Shown: one piece after another, positions 49,216 through 62,018 of the stretch
Layout of the letters: every line of letters starts with the position of its first letter
Numbering within the stretch: position 1 is the stretch's first letter
Assembly: GCA_029817715.1 (NCBI GenBank)
Contig: JARUPY010000473.1
Coordinates: 6,014,001 to 6,078,000 of the forward strand
Source: Melastoma dodecandrum
Taxonomy: Eukaryota; Streptophyta; Magnoliopsida; Myrtales; Melastomataceae
DNA: 64,000 nt
Reading direction: 5' to 3'
Position numbers and translations under genes: made by a program
Notes under the pieces: model-generated
Seen by the model: only the letters and a program-made list of their open reading frames with translations
Database searches by the model: none
What the model was told of the DNA's origin: nothing

Positions 49216-49230
49216 TGGCGACCATAGTGG
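49216..49230 (+). other. Primer-binding-site-like sequence of Tat element 2
   Basis: TGGCGACCATAGTGG lies six bases after the LTR end, as in the other Tat element. The tRNA was not identified. Confidence 0.6.
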
Positions 49231-49254
49231 GAGACGAAGCATTGAACATTTAGA

Positions 49255-52200
49255 ATGGCAAGAAATACCAGGAGTGCAGCCACACAAGATCCTCCACCCC
49301 GTCCATTAGATATGGAGGGTCATAATTCAACAGGAGTCTTAAATGAAGGCAACATGGCTCAAGGATGTCAAGTGAACAAACCCGCTATAGCAACGCATAC
49401 CCCTTCTGAGTTCATATCAAGGCTTGAGTTTCACAAGGAATTCAGTGATATGAAGAGGAACATGGGGGATATGCATGGGGATCTGCTGAATGTGCAAGGA
49501 GAGCTGCGAGATATGCAGGGAAATATGCGGAACATGCCGAGAGATCTATAGAATGTGCAGGAAAATCTGCAAAACATGCAGATAAGCATAGACAGGCGTA
49601 TTGCCAGGTTACAAAAATATACGTCGTCGCTATGAGTTAATGGCTGAGATACGAGAAATGATGAAAAGCTTCTGCAGGCCGACCTCCAACCCGAAAATGA
49701 GCGATCCTACTGATAAAGATAATTCTTTCATGGGAGTTGCTCGGCGTGCGGTTATTGGAAAGCGAGTTGTGTCGTTCCAGGAGGACGATACATGGGGTAG
49801 TGTCAATCAAGGCAACATAGATGTATACAACAGAGAAAGGACACCTCCCTCCAGCCCTTCTTCGTCTCGGTCCCCCATGCCTTATAGAATGGACATGGTG
49901 TATACAGTAAATCCAGTAGACAAAGATAGTGAGGTGCAGGGTGAATCGAACAGAAATGCAAATTATGTTCTTCCTCGCCGTCACGACAAGTCACCTATAG
50001 AGGAGGTGCCGCAAGGGGAAAACCCGGTCTTGGGGGCTAGCTGGATAGATCCGCCTGTGGAGAAAGTTTCTACATAAGGGCCTTGGTTAACGAACAACCG
50101 TTCCGTGCTAATGAGCAATTCGCTTACCCCACTGAGGAATTAGTTCAAGGGTGTAATGTGCCGCCGAATGGTGGGGGGTCTAACCAGCCAGTTCCACAGA
50201 ACTTGAGAGAAGTAGTTGCTCGGGTGGTGGACCAAATGGTGCCCGGGTCTGTCAGGCAGGATAACCTGTGCTTATACAGGAGCCCGTACTCGGCGTATGT
50301 CGATAGAGACTTTCCCTTACCCAGAGGATACCGGGTCCCTGATTTTACCCGCTTCTTAAGGGAGGATGAAATGACCTCTATAAGACATATAGCCCGTTTC
50401 GCCCATCAAGTTGGGGACGCTACTGCTAACGACTTCTAGAAGTTGAAGTTGTTTCCTAATTCACTCATAGGAGACGCTACTTGGTACGCAAGCCTGCCTC
50501 CAGGGTTGGTAGCGTCGTGGGCAGAGATACAGTCCATATTCATAAAGGCGTTCGCCCGCCTCGACACGCCTATATCGATATTTGAAGTAATGCATTTGAG
50601 GCAAGCAGCTGGTGAGCACCTTAGACAGTTCCTGATGCGCTTGTGCAAGGCTCTATTCCATTGTAGACCTGCTATTCTTGAAAGAGATTAGCTGATGGTC
50701 GCATTAAATGCACTAATGATCCCTCTCAGGAAGATGTTACAAGGGGAGCGGTTGCGATCTTTATGATTTGGCTAACCATTAACTGCTAATGGAAGAAGCG
50801 CAATCTACCCGGGCATATCAAGTGGAACCTAACAGCTTCGAGGTAGACATGGCTGAGTTCGTAAAGGATGAGGCCACTATCTTTGACCTACTGACGAGGA
50901 AGAACTCAAAGGCAAAGGCATCCCAGAAATTTGGTGAAGAGAGAAAATATTCCTTTGACATAGACAAAAAGGATGCGATCTTTGACTGGCTGCTCCAACG
51001 AAAACGAGTTAGGCTAAAGCCAGGCCATAAAGTGCCTCAGACTGAAAGAGAGAAAAAGTAGGAATTATTGCAAATGACACGGGTCATTCACGCATACGAC
51101 TAAGGATTGTCTGTCATTCAGAAACATAATCCAGGACCTTATAGAGTCAAAGGAGTTGTGCTTTCCTGAAGTAGACGAAGTTACTATGGTCGATGATAAA
51201 CATTTTGATAATGAAATTGTCATCCATACATTTGACATTTTCGACGTTGATATCAATGTAATAGACACTAATTATGATGTCTCTATGCAGGAGACAAAGA
51301 CCCCAGGAGAGACCATCGTCGCTAATGCTTTGTTTCGACGATTTGCGGATAAAGGCATAGTCACCTGCCCAGTAAAAGGGGTCGCTAACAATATGTGTTG
51401 GTGGCATATGGATGACACGCACACTACGGACATGTGCCACACTTTTAGAAAGTATCTATAGAACAACCGAGAGGACACCTGGTATGATTTGTCTCCGCTT
51501 GAGGAGGTGGCCATGAGAATAGTTTCTCCTGCATGGCGATTTGGTCCTGCGAGCCTGCAGAGGAGGCAAATTCTCATCAGGAGTCCCCCGGGTGTGGAAT
51601 AGAGACCAGCTGTTCGGGGAGGAAGAGGCGGTCCCCATGGTCGCGGAAGGACTAGAGAAATGTTTGTCCCCATGGCCAACAGCTCCGTATCCTGGAGCGA
51701 CCTAACCGCCAACTCGATTTTGATGAAAATCGTGCTCAGCAAGGGGCAAGGCAGGAACCAAATAAGATAGACTTTACTGGTGAGTCGTGACTTGGAGATA
51801 CTGGGAAGAATATATCCCAGCAGGCGACAAGTCCTCATAAGAGAATTGTCAAACAAAACAATGGGTCACCCAAAGTAGACATGCAAGCCATCCGCGCGGG
51901 CCCACCAATAGCTCAATTCTTGGAAGAAAGGATGCTCTTTCAAAAATGCAAGTTGATAGCTCAGAACATGACCCTAATTTCACAACTATGCACCCCCTGC
52001 TGTGTCAACTATTTTCTCAAGCTGGTAGACATGTCATCGGAAGGGACGATCATTGTCAAGTCAATCCACCAGACACCTTCAGGTATAAACGAAACTAACA
52101 ATCATTCTAGATCACAACAGGTGTTTACTCGTGTAGTCACTGGGTATGACCCTATTTCTGGAAACTTTGAGGAGGTAAGTCAACTCTTACTTGGTTCTAG

Positions 52201-52310
52201 GAAACCAAAGATGGTTAAAGTACTTCAAAACATTGGAAGAAAGTTACTGGAAAAATGCCTTTACCACCAAGAGGAAGTCACAAGAGAAGGGAGAGACATC
52301 TAAGTCGCGT
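49255..52310 (+). pseudogene. Gag region of Tat element 2, disrupted
   Basis: Starts at MARNTRSAATQ (49255). A region of repeated MGDMHGDLLNVQGELRDMQG-like heptads is followed by the core LREVVARVVDQMVPGSV, PRGYRVPDFTRFL and IRHIARFAHQVGD (50190-50430). After a TAG at 50437 the frame goes on with WYASLPPGLVASWAEIQSIF. Further stops lie at 49549 and 50690. The DYVARFVEQ/VVARVVDQ blocks match the gags at 18.8-33.5 kb. Confidence 0.85.
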
Positions 52311-52539
52311 CATTAAAAGGCCCAGGCTTACCCCCTCGAAAGTCGCTTCTCCGACCAAAGTGACCATGAAGGAATTAAAAGCTGAGTTAGAATGCATTTA
52401 ATCTACAGTCTATTCGGGAGAACTGAGCTCGAATTTTGATTACAACCCTCTCCGGAGTGGAGCGCCAAGCGATATTGATAATGACGAGAAACCTGTCGTG
52501 AGCTGTAATGCCCCTACCTTACCGGCGGATTTCGCAAAT

Positions 52540-52800
52540 AATTGTAAGGAGGCACCTGCAAGAGGTAAGATTCCTCTCCCTCATGTAGCGATTTATCAGT
52601 ACATCTGGGAGTTGGGCGACATGAGAAGAAAACCGCGTTCTTCGTTATAGACATAGTCCCTACTTTCAATGCCTTGCTAGGCCGCGATTAGCTTCACAAA
52701 GCTGCGGCTATCCCCTCTACTTTACATAGAGAATTAATGTTGTGGCTAGATTCTGAAATTGAGATCATTAAAGCTAACGAGTATTAGTGTTGTAAGGGAT
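52540..52800 (+). pseudogene. Protease remnant of Tat element 2
   Basis: A short block reads FVIDIVPTFNALLGRD, a TAG, then LHKAAAIPSTLHREL, parallel to the protease of the other Tat element. The active-site loop was not found, so the N-terminal half is probably deleted. Confidence 0.65.
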
Positions 52801-53174
52801 TTTACATGCAGAGACAAGCAAGTTCATTAAAGATCTTACACTGGAACAGAGGTACGAGTTGGACGACCCTACTATTGGTCCCCTCGAATAGCCGACTGGG
52901 AAATTCGACTACATCGTCTCCTATGGGACATCTCATCCAAAACCTGCATCTGACACAGCTATCATACCATCTGGATGGGGAGATGAGCTAGATGCTAAAG
53001 ATATAGAAGAAGTCCTACAAGAAGTCAATTCGAGGTTGACTCCTAATGAAGGAAATGCAGACGACCAGAACAATCGAGAAGGAAACAGAGGCATGATCAA
53101 GGAAGAAGCAACTAAAAATCGAGAAAGCGCTATCATGGAGTTGGAGCCCGACAGACTCCTAAGGGAAGGGGTTT

Positions 53175-54300
53175 ATGGACCATAAGAAAAAAGTGAACGA
53201 GATAGTTGCTGATGTGTTGCAGCGATTGCAAGTCTACAAGGAAAGTCACCATTGCCGTTGCGAACGATCTATGTCTTTGCTTTCAATAAATCTAGAGACT
53301 TCTAGTGCATCTGATGCTTGTAATAAGTCAGTTTCTACTTGTTTAGGAGGAAGCGAGGTTCGGGAATCATTAATGATGCCTTGTGACCCGCTAATCAGTG
53401 TCAATTTGGGAAGCGAGACTTCTCCTAGGTCTATTTTCATAAGCTCATCTGTTAATAATGTTTTGTTTGATGCAATTCGAAAAGTACTTGATGAATTTAA
53501 AGATTGCTTTACATGGGACTACACCGAGATGCCGGGTCTTCATTGAACACCCGTTAAACATTCATTACCCATTAAAAAGGATTCTAAACCAATCCCACAA
53601 GCACCCCGACGAATGACCAGGGAAGTAATACAATTAGTGTTTGAAGAGGTAAAGAAACTCTTTCGGGTAGGATATATAAAGACGTCGCATTATACAGAGT
53701 GGATTTCTAGTATTGTGCCCGCTATGAAAAAGAACGGTAAATTCAGAGTCTGTATAGACTTTAGAGATCTAAACCGAGCGACTCTAAAGGATGAATATCC
53801 TATGCTTATTGCAGATGACCTTGTGGATAAAACAGCCGGACATCAGATCATGTCTTCTACGGTAAGACCGCGTTTAGATGCCCCTTGGGGATCTTCGAGT
53901 GGGTCTGATGTCGTTTGGTCTAAAGAATGTCGGCGCCACCTACCAAAGGGCTATGAACGCGATATTTGATGGCTCCCTTGGGAAGACCGAGGAGGTGTAT
54001 ATTGATGACATAGTTGTTAATTCTACGAATGAAGATTTACATGTGGATCATCTCCGTAATGCCTTTATGAAGATGAGAAAACACCAACTTAAACTTAATC
54101 ATTTAAAATGTGCTTTTGGGGTTAAAGCGGGACATTTTTTCTAATTTTTGGTATACCAGCGCGGTATAGAAGTTGATCAGAATAAAGACAAAGCTATTCA
54201 GAATCTAATTGCTCCATGAACCAAAAGGGAATTGCAAACCTTTTTAGGAAGGTTCAATTATCTCCGAAGGTTCATAGGCAATGAAGCGGGAAAACGGAAG
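53175..54300 (+). pseudogene. Reverse transcriptase of Tat element 2, disrupted
   Basis: Linker with CFTWDYTEMPGLH, then fingers (53613-53850) with GKFRVCIDFRDLNRATLKDE, then palm (53878-54144) with GATYQRAMNAIF and the catalytic VYIDDIVVNS. The segment that should hold the MDGYSGYNQI block is missing between them (53850-53880), with a frame change. The YIDD box is intact. Confidence 0.88.
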
Positions 54301-54469
54301 TGTTTTCTACTCTTTTGAAAGGAAAAGGCGGGTACATCTGGACGACCAAACATGAAGAATCTTTCAATGCTTTCAAGAGGTATTTGTCAAGTCCTCCAAT
54401 GTTAGTGCCTCTGCAATGCAGGAAACCGTTCATCTCTCTATGGCAGCCACCATGACAACCATTTGAGCT

Positions 54470-55165
54470 GTGTTGGCTCAAACAGATGAAAATGAACGAG
54501 AAAGAACGGTGCATTATCTTTCAAGATTGTTGTCACCAATAGAAACGAGATATATTCCGAAGGAGAAGTTATGTCTCTCAGTATTCTATGCTGTCACAAA
54601 GCTATGGCATTATATTGGACACAGTGAATTCTACGTCGTGTCCAAGTCCCCTGTCATTATGTATTTTTTCGAAAGCCCACTTCTGGTAGGGCGAATTAGT
54701 AAATGGAGCTTAATCCTTTCACCTTATGACCGGAGATATAGATCACAACAATCGGTTAAAGGCCAGGGGCTAGTCGATTTCTTAACTGAACATGACCCAA
54801 TCTTGTCTATAGATGAGGAAGAAATGGATGAGGATATTGGCGAGCATGGTTTGATTGTTCGTCTACGAGGAACGAAGCTGGAATATGCATCTATATAGTG
54901 ACGCCCATAGGGAAGGACATTAGGCTGGCTTTCCGGCTTCAAATAATTTTAACAAATAATGCTACGGAATATGAGGCACTGATAACAGTGCTTAAAGAAC
55001 TCGTGTCTCTATGCGCAAAGCATGCCTAGGTCATGGGAGATTCTCAACTAGTAATAAACCAGGTCAATAAAAAATGCGCTTGTTCTAAAAAGCTCCAGCC
55101 TTACCTCGAATTAGAGAAAAAATTGTTGACACAATTTGATCAACTAACATTCCAGTTCATATGGC
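54470..55165 (+). pseudogene. RNase H and second RNase H of Tat element 2
   Basis: 54470-54898 carries the RNase H end (KLWHYIGHSEFYVVSKSP, GRISKWSLILSPYD). From about 54899 the second domain shows TNNATEYEALITVLKEL and a VMGDSQLVINQV Asp block, as in Tat elements. Stops interrupt it. Confidence 0.82.
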
Positions 55166-56590
55166 GTGGAGACAAATAATTTAGCACAATTAGCTTATGG
55201 CTACAAAGCCACTGTCAAACAGGACAAAATCTATGAGATTTATTCGCACTTGAACCAAGTAAGAACGATAATGATTACATACATAATGGACGAAGATAAA
55301 GACTGGAGAAAACCTCTCATAGACTCCTTGTCAGATCCCAGCCAAAAGGCCAAACAACGCATCAAAGTCCAAGCGCTGTCTTATGTCTTAATAGACGGCG
55401 TTCTCTATAAAAAGAACGTAGACGAAGTTAAGATGCGTAGGCTTAGATGAAGCAACTCCAATAATGTTAGAAACTCATGAAGGGCTTTGTGGGTCACATC
55501 AATCTGGAGTGAAAATGTGCTGGGCCATATGAAGGCATGGTTTTTATTGACCGTCAATGATGAAAAACTGTATTGAAATGACTATCAAAACTGTCAAAAA
55601 CATGGTCCGACAACTCATGCTCCAGCAACAAATCTCATCCCAATTATTAAACCTTGGCCTTTCAAAACATGGACATTAGACATAATAGGAGAAATACATC
55701 CGCATTCCAGTCGAGGAGATGCATTCATTTTAGTAGCGACTGATTATTTAACAAAATGGGTAGAGGCGAAAGTCTACCGGAAAATAGACCATAACAAGGT
55801 AATTGAATTTTTACGAACTTACATCATATATAGATTTGGGGTTCCTCTGAATATTGTGGTCGACAATGGGACGGCATTCCACAATCTTAAAGTAAGAGAG
55901 TTCGCAGAAGAGTTTGGTTTTACAATTACTAATTCTACACCGTATTACCCTCAGGCGAACAAGTAGGCTGAGGCCACAAAAAAACTAATTAAAAATAATA
56001 TCCAAAAGATGATAAGATTTAACCCACGAAAAGTGGCATGAAATGATGGATGATACCCTATGGGATTTACGAGTTGCTAAACGAGAGAGCACTGGAGAAT
56101 ATCCATTCGCGTTAATATATGGTCACGAAGCAGTTTTGCCCATTGAAGTGCGGTATAGGTCGCTTCGTGTTAGTCAACTTGGTTGCAGGATGAGGCTATG
56201 TATGTGGCTCTAGAGGAGTTAGAGCGAAAGAGATTGGAAGTGATTGACAAGATAGAGGTACATAAGAAAGAATAGCCAGACATTATAATAAGAAGGTGGT
56301 TCATAAACACTTTCGGGTTGGCGACTTAGTTTGGAAGATGGTATTGCCTTTGAAGTGAAAAGATCAAGTCCTGGGTAAATGGTCCCCAAATTGGGAGGGA
56401 CCTTACCGAGTAATTGAAGCATACTTAGCAAAAAGCTATAGGCTGTCAACCATTGAAGGAGTTAAGCAGCCATTAAAGATTAATGGGAAGTACCTGAAGC
56501 ATTATAGACAAACAATTTGGGAGTCTCACAAGAAGATTCCAAAGGAACGTTTCCCAAATCTTTGGAAACAAATCATTCAAAGATAGATCC
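55166..56590 (+). pseudogene. Integrase of Tat element 2, disrupted
   Basis: Zinc-finger remnants near 55480-55600, the first Asp in TLDIIGEIHPHSSRGDAF (about 55675), the second Asp in VVDNGTAFHNL (about 55860), then TPYYPQANK and the GHEAVLPIEV block. A C-terminal GPYRVIEAYLAKSYRL module follows. The DNG box is intact, unlike in the other Tat copy. Many stops are present. Confidence 0.85.
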
Positions 56591-56729
56591 GAACAAGAGT
56601 CAATAAAACAAAAGAATCGCAGAAAAAGGAAGCATTAACGGTCAGGAATTCATACAGGGAGATACTTCTAACAAAAAAAATTAAGTTTGGATTTTTCCCA
56701 CGGGAAGATATCATTCAGTATCTCAGGGT

Positions 56730-59700
56730 TTAGAACCCAGGCATCGAACGCGCAGCATCTACAAAGAGCATAGTCAAGACCTTTTTCCTTATCTGTTTCA
56801 TGACAACTTCGTTCCTTTGACGGTGTCGATCTTGCTTGGAGGAGTCATGAGCAGTCCGATCAGCTAGCAGTGTATCAATGATAGCAAACCCGGTCCTTAA
56901 GATCTTTTTCCAGAGCAATGAGCTGGGCGAGACGAGCTTGTACTTTAAGAGCTGGGAAGATATCTCAGTTTGCTGCCGACGAAGGAGTTGGACATCAGCT
57001 GCTGCTTCGGCTTGGAACTTCTTGATCTCCCGAATTTTAGCCTCTGCATCACTGAGTACGTCAAGATATGCCACGTAGGCAGACCACTCAATCCATAACT
57101 GATCTTAAAAACTCAGGCAAGCTGCGAGTAGCTCGTCGGTTGCCCTGGGAGATTCTTTAATGGCCAGAACGCAAGATTGAAGGGCCTTGGATTCCTCATC
57201 AGAAAATGTATCATGTCAAAGGAGGTTGCTGATCTTATCGATGTTCATCAAGAGCTGGTCGACTTCACTAAGCTGAGGGATAGTTTCCTTTATGCTTGAA
57301 GGACCTTCCCCTGATGGATCAAGGATTTTACCAACTGACAGATTAGAGGATGAGTCAATTAGACTTACAACCGATGCAGTTTCAAGGATGCTAGGATCAA
57401 TATCCTTAGTGCCAGAAGCCTCCTGCTCAGCAACCCTGATAACCTCCGTAACTACGGTAGACTCATCGTGGGACGTCTCTTTGTTTGAACTCTTGGGAGT
57501 TTCGATCTGCGACAAGGAGTAGCAACCGGTCATATATAAAGGAAACAAGGAAATAAAGTGGTGTAGTCAGTAAATACCTCATCACTAGGAGGGTTTGCCC
57601 TAACAATTGGCTCTAGAATGATCATAGACTCAGCAGGGTTCATTCCTAAGAGATTTGGTACTTGTAAAAAACAGTGATTAGCGAGGAATGACTAGCAAGG
57701 GTTTGAGAAAGAGTACTTACGTCACCTATTTCAGAATCTACTGAAAGATCTTCAGTCTCATCGGCTGGAAACTTAGAGGGGTCAGATTCTGAGTCCTGTA
57801 CTTAAGACTCGGAGGAAGTTAAAGGTGCATTAAGAAAATTAGTGGCTTGAGAAAAGCCATAGACTGAAATATACCTTTGGAGGCGACATTTCCACATCCT
57901 GGGGAGGAACGCTAGTATCTTTACAAGTAGACTCAGGGGGCAAGGTATTAATCGGAATAGGGACTTCGACACTAGGATCACCAGAGAGAATAAGTTTACG
58001 TTGCTTAAAAGCAGCAGATAAAGGTTTTTCATCTTCAAGATCGGAGTTTTCTGGAGTTGAATGTGCTCTTTTCTTGGTAGCTTTCTTTTTCTTGTACGAC
58101 TTGTGTTGGTCCTCAGCCTTGATATGCTTGCCTTTGGCAATGGTTGCTAAACCCTAACGACGAGAACGAGTCATGCGACCAGTAGGAGGAGGAGGACTAT
58201 AGTCAGGAGAGGATTCTCCCAGTCAATCGCAAGAGCTGGAATATAGAGAAAAATTAGCAACAGGGAAACATATAAACGTACAGAGGCAAGGGATAAGAAC
58301 ATACTCAATGGGTGCTGGTTAGTCTTCAACATCATCTCCGAAGTGATATAAAGATCTGCTACCTGAGATTTGTCCAGGAAGAGAATCCGCGCGTGCAACT
58401 CGTGATAAACAATCACCTATTGGACGGAGAATAGTTTTGTAGCGTGATTCTGAGCAACTTCTAATGGAAATTCCATGTGGCGGAGCTTGGTTTTCTTCCG
58501 TAAGAAGGATCAAGGAAGCTTGGAAAATTTCTCTTGATATAATGCTGCTAACTCTAGAATGCAGAGGTATGTTGAAGGAGTCTGCAAATGGAACTGCAGA
58601 GCTCTGGATACAACCCAGTTGCCTCGCGCAAAGTTGGGGATTGTAGACCTCATAGCAAAACCCGCTACGATGAGCGCATACGAGGTCTCTACTGGTCAGG
58701 ATAGCATCCCAGTATAAGCCTAGTGTCAGCCTTTGCCTGCGCTTCAGAATAGGGTGACCAGAAGGAAAAGGAACCCAGCTGCGCCAGGGTCCGCCAAGTG
58801 ACGAATGTGGCCCGTTACTGATGTGTTAAGCCAGTTGTCTCTTGACCGGCAGCAAGAACTCAGAATGTGGGCAGTATAGTGGTCAATCTTAGTAGCTCCC
58901 GAAGGGATCTGGAAGCCGGTCAATTCCGGCATCCAAACACAGGACCATAAGTGAATAAACCACAAGGAGCCACCTACTGGAAATCCACCTACTAGAAATC
59001 TAGGAAAGGGCTCTGTAGACGCACTATTCTCATGAAGACTCTGGTATACTAAACCCAAAAGAAAAGAGGCAAAGGCAATCTTACTCGCGGCAGTGCTGAG
59101 AAAAATGGCTATGCCATAAGTGAATTTGGGAACTCTTTTCCCGGCAAAGCAAAAAACGTATTTGCTGAGCCAAATAGAGAAAAACTCACCCTCCTACTCT
59201 TTACCCCAAGCATCAAGCTTACCACCCTTGACCATTTTCAAGTGATTCTCTGCAGTACTTAGAATCTGAATCATCTCACTAGGGTTGTGGTCAGCGTCGG
59301 AAGAGTAAAGACGGATAGGGGTACCGATAACAGAGCAGTTGGTTAAGAAAGCTATGTCCTCTAAGGTAACAGATATAGGACCCTCAGGAAAAAAGAAACA
59401 GTTCAAGCAATCGTTCCAAAAAGGGAGTAGACTCGCGCATGCCCGGGGATCACATTTCTTGGTAGCGATGAACAACGGAAAGAAATCCCAAATTTCACAG
59501 AATTTTAACTTGTGCTCGAGTTTCTTGAGCCAGTAAGCGAACCACTTGTTGATAACAGACTTCTCCACAGAAGGAAAGCACAAGAAGCCGCTCTTGTTTT
59601 CCCAGTGTAAGGGGTCTACGAAACCATCTCGGCAAAGGGGTATGGTATGTGCTTTGATAAGAAAGTTATGAGGCACGGGTTTTGGAAAGAGTGTTGGAGC

Positions 59701-59811
59701 AAGGATAGGTCCGAAGGTTAAACCTTCACCGCGGGAATCAGCGATCTTGACGACACCTGGGAGACCAGCTCGGTGATGGTGCATTGGAAAGATGCGTAGT
59801 TCGACATGGTT
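56730..59811 (-). pseudogene. Antisense extra gene of Tat element 2: plant mobile domain plus coiled-coil protein
   Basis: Minus-strand gene lying between integrase and 3' LTR, opposite to its host element. Plant mobile domain block 1 is at 59784-59194, with the core FWNDCLNCFFFPEGPISVTL followed by EDIAFLTN. Block 2 is at 59058-58744, with GGSLWFIHLWSCVW. A basic nuclear-signal-like linker (KKRKLPRK/KKATKK-type, 58140-57802) and an acidic serine-rich part (57548-57216) follow. A lysine/glutamine-rich coiled coil (57074-56730) ends the gene. Frame changes separate the blocks, some of which may be introns. Domain order matches 20795-23617, although the two copies are very divergent. Confidence 0.78.
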
Positions 59812-59963
59812 GAAAGAAGGAGCAAGTTAGGGTTTGTCGAAGAGGAAAAGAAAGAAGAGTTTTCTAGTGAAAAGAAACTTGCAACGAGGAAAAATTAGGG
59901 TTTTCTGGCTCTTTTTTCGAATTTTAGTCTTACAGGTGCTCGGGCGACATACGTCACCTCAGC

Positions 59964-59975
59964 AAAAAAGGGGGC
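59964..59975 (+). other. Polypurine tract of Tat element 2
   Basis: AAAAAAGGGGGC ends three bases before the 3' LTR start at 59979, the expected place for the plus-strand DNA primer. Confidence 0.8.
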
Positions 59976-59978
59976 TTG

Positions 59979-60825
59979 TGTTAACATGACAGAAAATCAT
60001 AGGCCTAAATTAACCAGGGTCCATACAAAATTGTGTTGTAGCCCATTAGATAAGATGGAGGATGTGGATCCGTACTAAGTGTACAAGGAAAAGCCGTTAA
60101 GTCCACGCGAATCTAAACTGATAGACGATATGAGTAAGGGCGTTGTCTACGAGAATGAAGCTGTTACCGAGATTTCTGGAAGTTAGTTAAGAGGGTCACG
60201 ACCTCAGAAGATATTATGAGAACGTGGCATACATCCTAAGCACGTAAAGATTCAGTATATAAGGGGAAAGATCTTTCTTAACGAGGCGAAAAATCATCTA
60301 AGGCCAGAACGCGCATTGGTTGTTCTCCCCTTTTAAATTTTAGTCATCGGGCGTCCAGACCAGGGTGAGCTCCTAAGGCCCTTGGTATTCCTTTCCATCG
60401 TCAGGGTGATCAACCGTAGCCGTGACATCAAAACCCCGCCTACACTCCATCGTCAGGGTGAGCAACCGTAGCCTTGACACCACAATTCCGCCTTCACTCC
60501 ATCACTATGGTGAGCTCATAGGGCCCAGAATCCAAATCCACTGCCACCGTCATCCATACTCCGTCCATCACACCTCCAAAGACCAGATTCCACCGCCCCA
60601 GTTTACCAGCACAAGGCGTCAGCAGCAACTCTACGGCGTCACCACCGTCCGCATCATCAACCTTTTTACTTTTTATGGCTGTAAGCTTTTTGATTTGATT
60701 GTAAGACATCATTTGGCATTGTTTATTAATACAATTTATCTGTTTCATTTACTGGCGAGCACATCCGAATCTCTGTGAGTATTCGTGCCTAATATTTCCG
60801 ACGCGATCCGTTTCCGACACGAACA
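59979..60825 (+). repeat. 3' LTR of Tat element 2
   Basis: 847 bp, begins TGTTAACATG and ends CACGAACA; aligns along its whole length with 48361-49209. Confidence 0.9.
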
Positions 60826-60830
60826 GAAAC
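60826..60830. other. Target-site duplication, right copy (GAAAC)
   Basis: Matches GAAAC at 48356-48360. Confidence 0.85.
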
Positions 60831-61965
60831 TTGCCGAGTGACACCAAGATCAATCCGAAGTCAAAGGAATAATGTAATGCCATGAACCTTAGGACCGGAA
60901 AAGTGATCAACGAACACATTGGTTCCTCAAGCCAAGAAAACAACGCGTCACTCGAGGAGGAACTTGGACAAGGGGGCATTGAGCAATTTGTGGATGAATC
61001 AAGTGCATATGAGCAAAATCTTCACAAGCTTTCTTCATCAGAAAATCAACCAGACAAAGTGGTGGCCGACCTCGATGAAGAACATAAAGAAAAGAGAAGT
61101 CCCAAACTCACTAAGGAGCTGAAAGCATGGAACCGTGAATGGTGTAAGAAACCAGCCTAGCCACAACAAGTGACTCACCCGTCGTCACCGTTTCCACAAT
61201 GATTGAAACACACGGAGGACAAGAAACAATTCATGCGATTCCTAGAGCTTTTTAAGCAGCTACACATCAACATCCCATTATCGGAAGCAATCGACAAAAT
61301 GCCAACGTACGCAAAGTTTCTCAAGGATATTATATCAAAGAAGTGGTTCCTTGCCGCAGTGGTTCTAAAATTATTGGTAAAGCTTTATGTGATCTTGGTT
61401 CCTCAATTAATTTGATGCCTTATTCAATTTTTCAAGAACTAGGACTGGAAGGAGCAAAATCAACAATAGTCATGCTACAACTTGCAGATCGATCGATTAC
61501 ACACCCGTGGGGAGTAATGGAGGACGTGTTGGTGAACGTTGCTGATTTGATTTTGCTAGCAGAGTTTTGAATTCTCGAGATAGAAGCTAATAAAGAGGTG
61601 TCGAATATACTTGGTCGACCATTCCTTGCAACAGGTCGAACATCCATAGATGTGGAAGACGGAATTCTTAAAATGCGAGTTTATGATCAGGAAGTGACTA
61701 TCAATATTTTTAATACTCTGAAACACATTGATACTACTGATGAATGTTTTTCTTGTGACCAAGAACAGAGTTACCAGATTCAAGAGAAGGAGTATTATTG
61801 ATTTCTTGCCGATGATAAAAGAGGATTCTATGGAAACGAAGTATGTACAATACATCAAACCTCTCGAAGTTGATCCATCAAAATCCTCAATGAAGTCAGT
61901 CATCATAGAGCCTCCGACGCTGGAACTAAAACACCTCACGTTGGAAATATGAGTTTTTGGGTGAG
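60831..61965 (+). pseudogene. Athila-type element: gag-pol linker and protease, disrupted
   Basis: Starts with a LPSDT remnant, then NLRTGKVI, then (61203-61360) the FLELFKQLHINIPLSEAI and MPTYAKFLKDI segments that are diagnostic of Athila. The protease follows with LCDLGSSINLMPYSIFQELG, LADRSITHPWG and ILGRPFLATGRTSIDV. A TGA at 61567 and frame changes break it. The stretch ends EPPTLELKHL, which in Athila precedes reverse transcriptase. Confidence 0.85.
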
Positions 61966-62018
61966 TCCAACACTTTACTGGGAATTAATTCTAATCGTTT
62001 AGATGGCGTGCAGATGAA

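Larger units (their letters stand above)
48361..60825 (+). mobile_element. Tat-lineage Ty3/gypsy retrotransposon 2, both LTRs present
   Basis: A 12.5-kb plus-strand element: 5' LTR, primer site, gag, protease, reverse transcriptase, RNase H, second RNase H, integrase, an antisense gene, polypurine tract and 3' LTR, flanked by GAAAC duplications. The LTRs differ at roughly one position in ten by eye, so the insertion is old. All frames carry stops or frameshifts. It is inserted in an Athila relic. It has the same layout as the minus-strand element at 18.8-33.5 kb but is clearly divergent from it. Confidence 0.92.
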
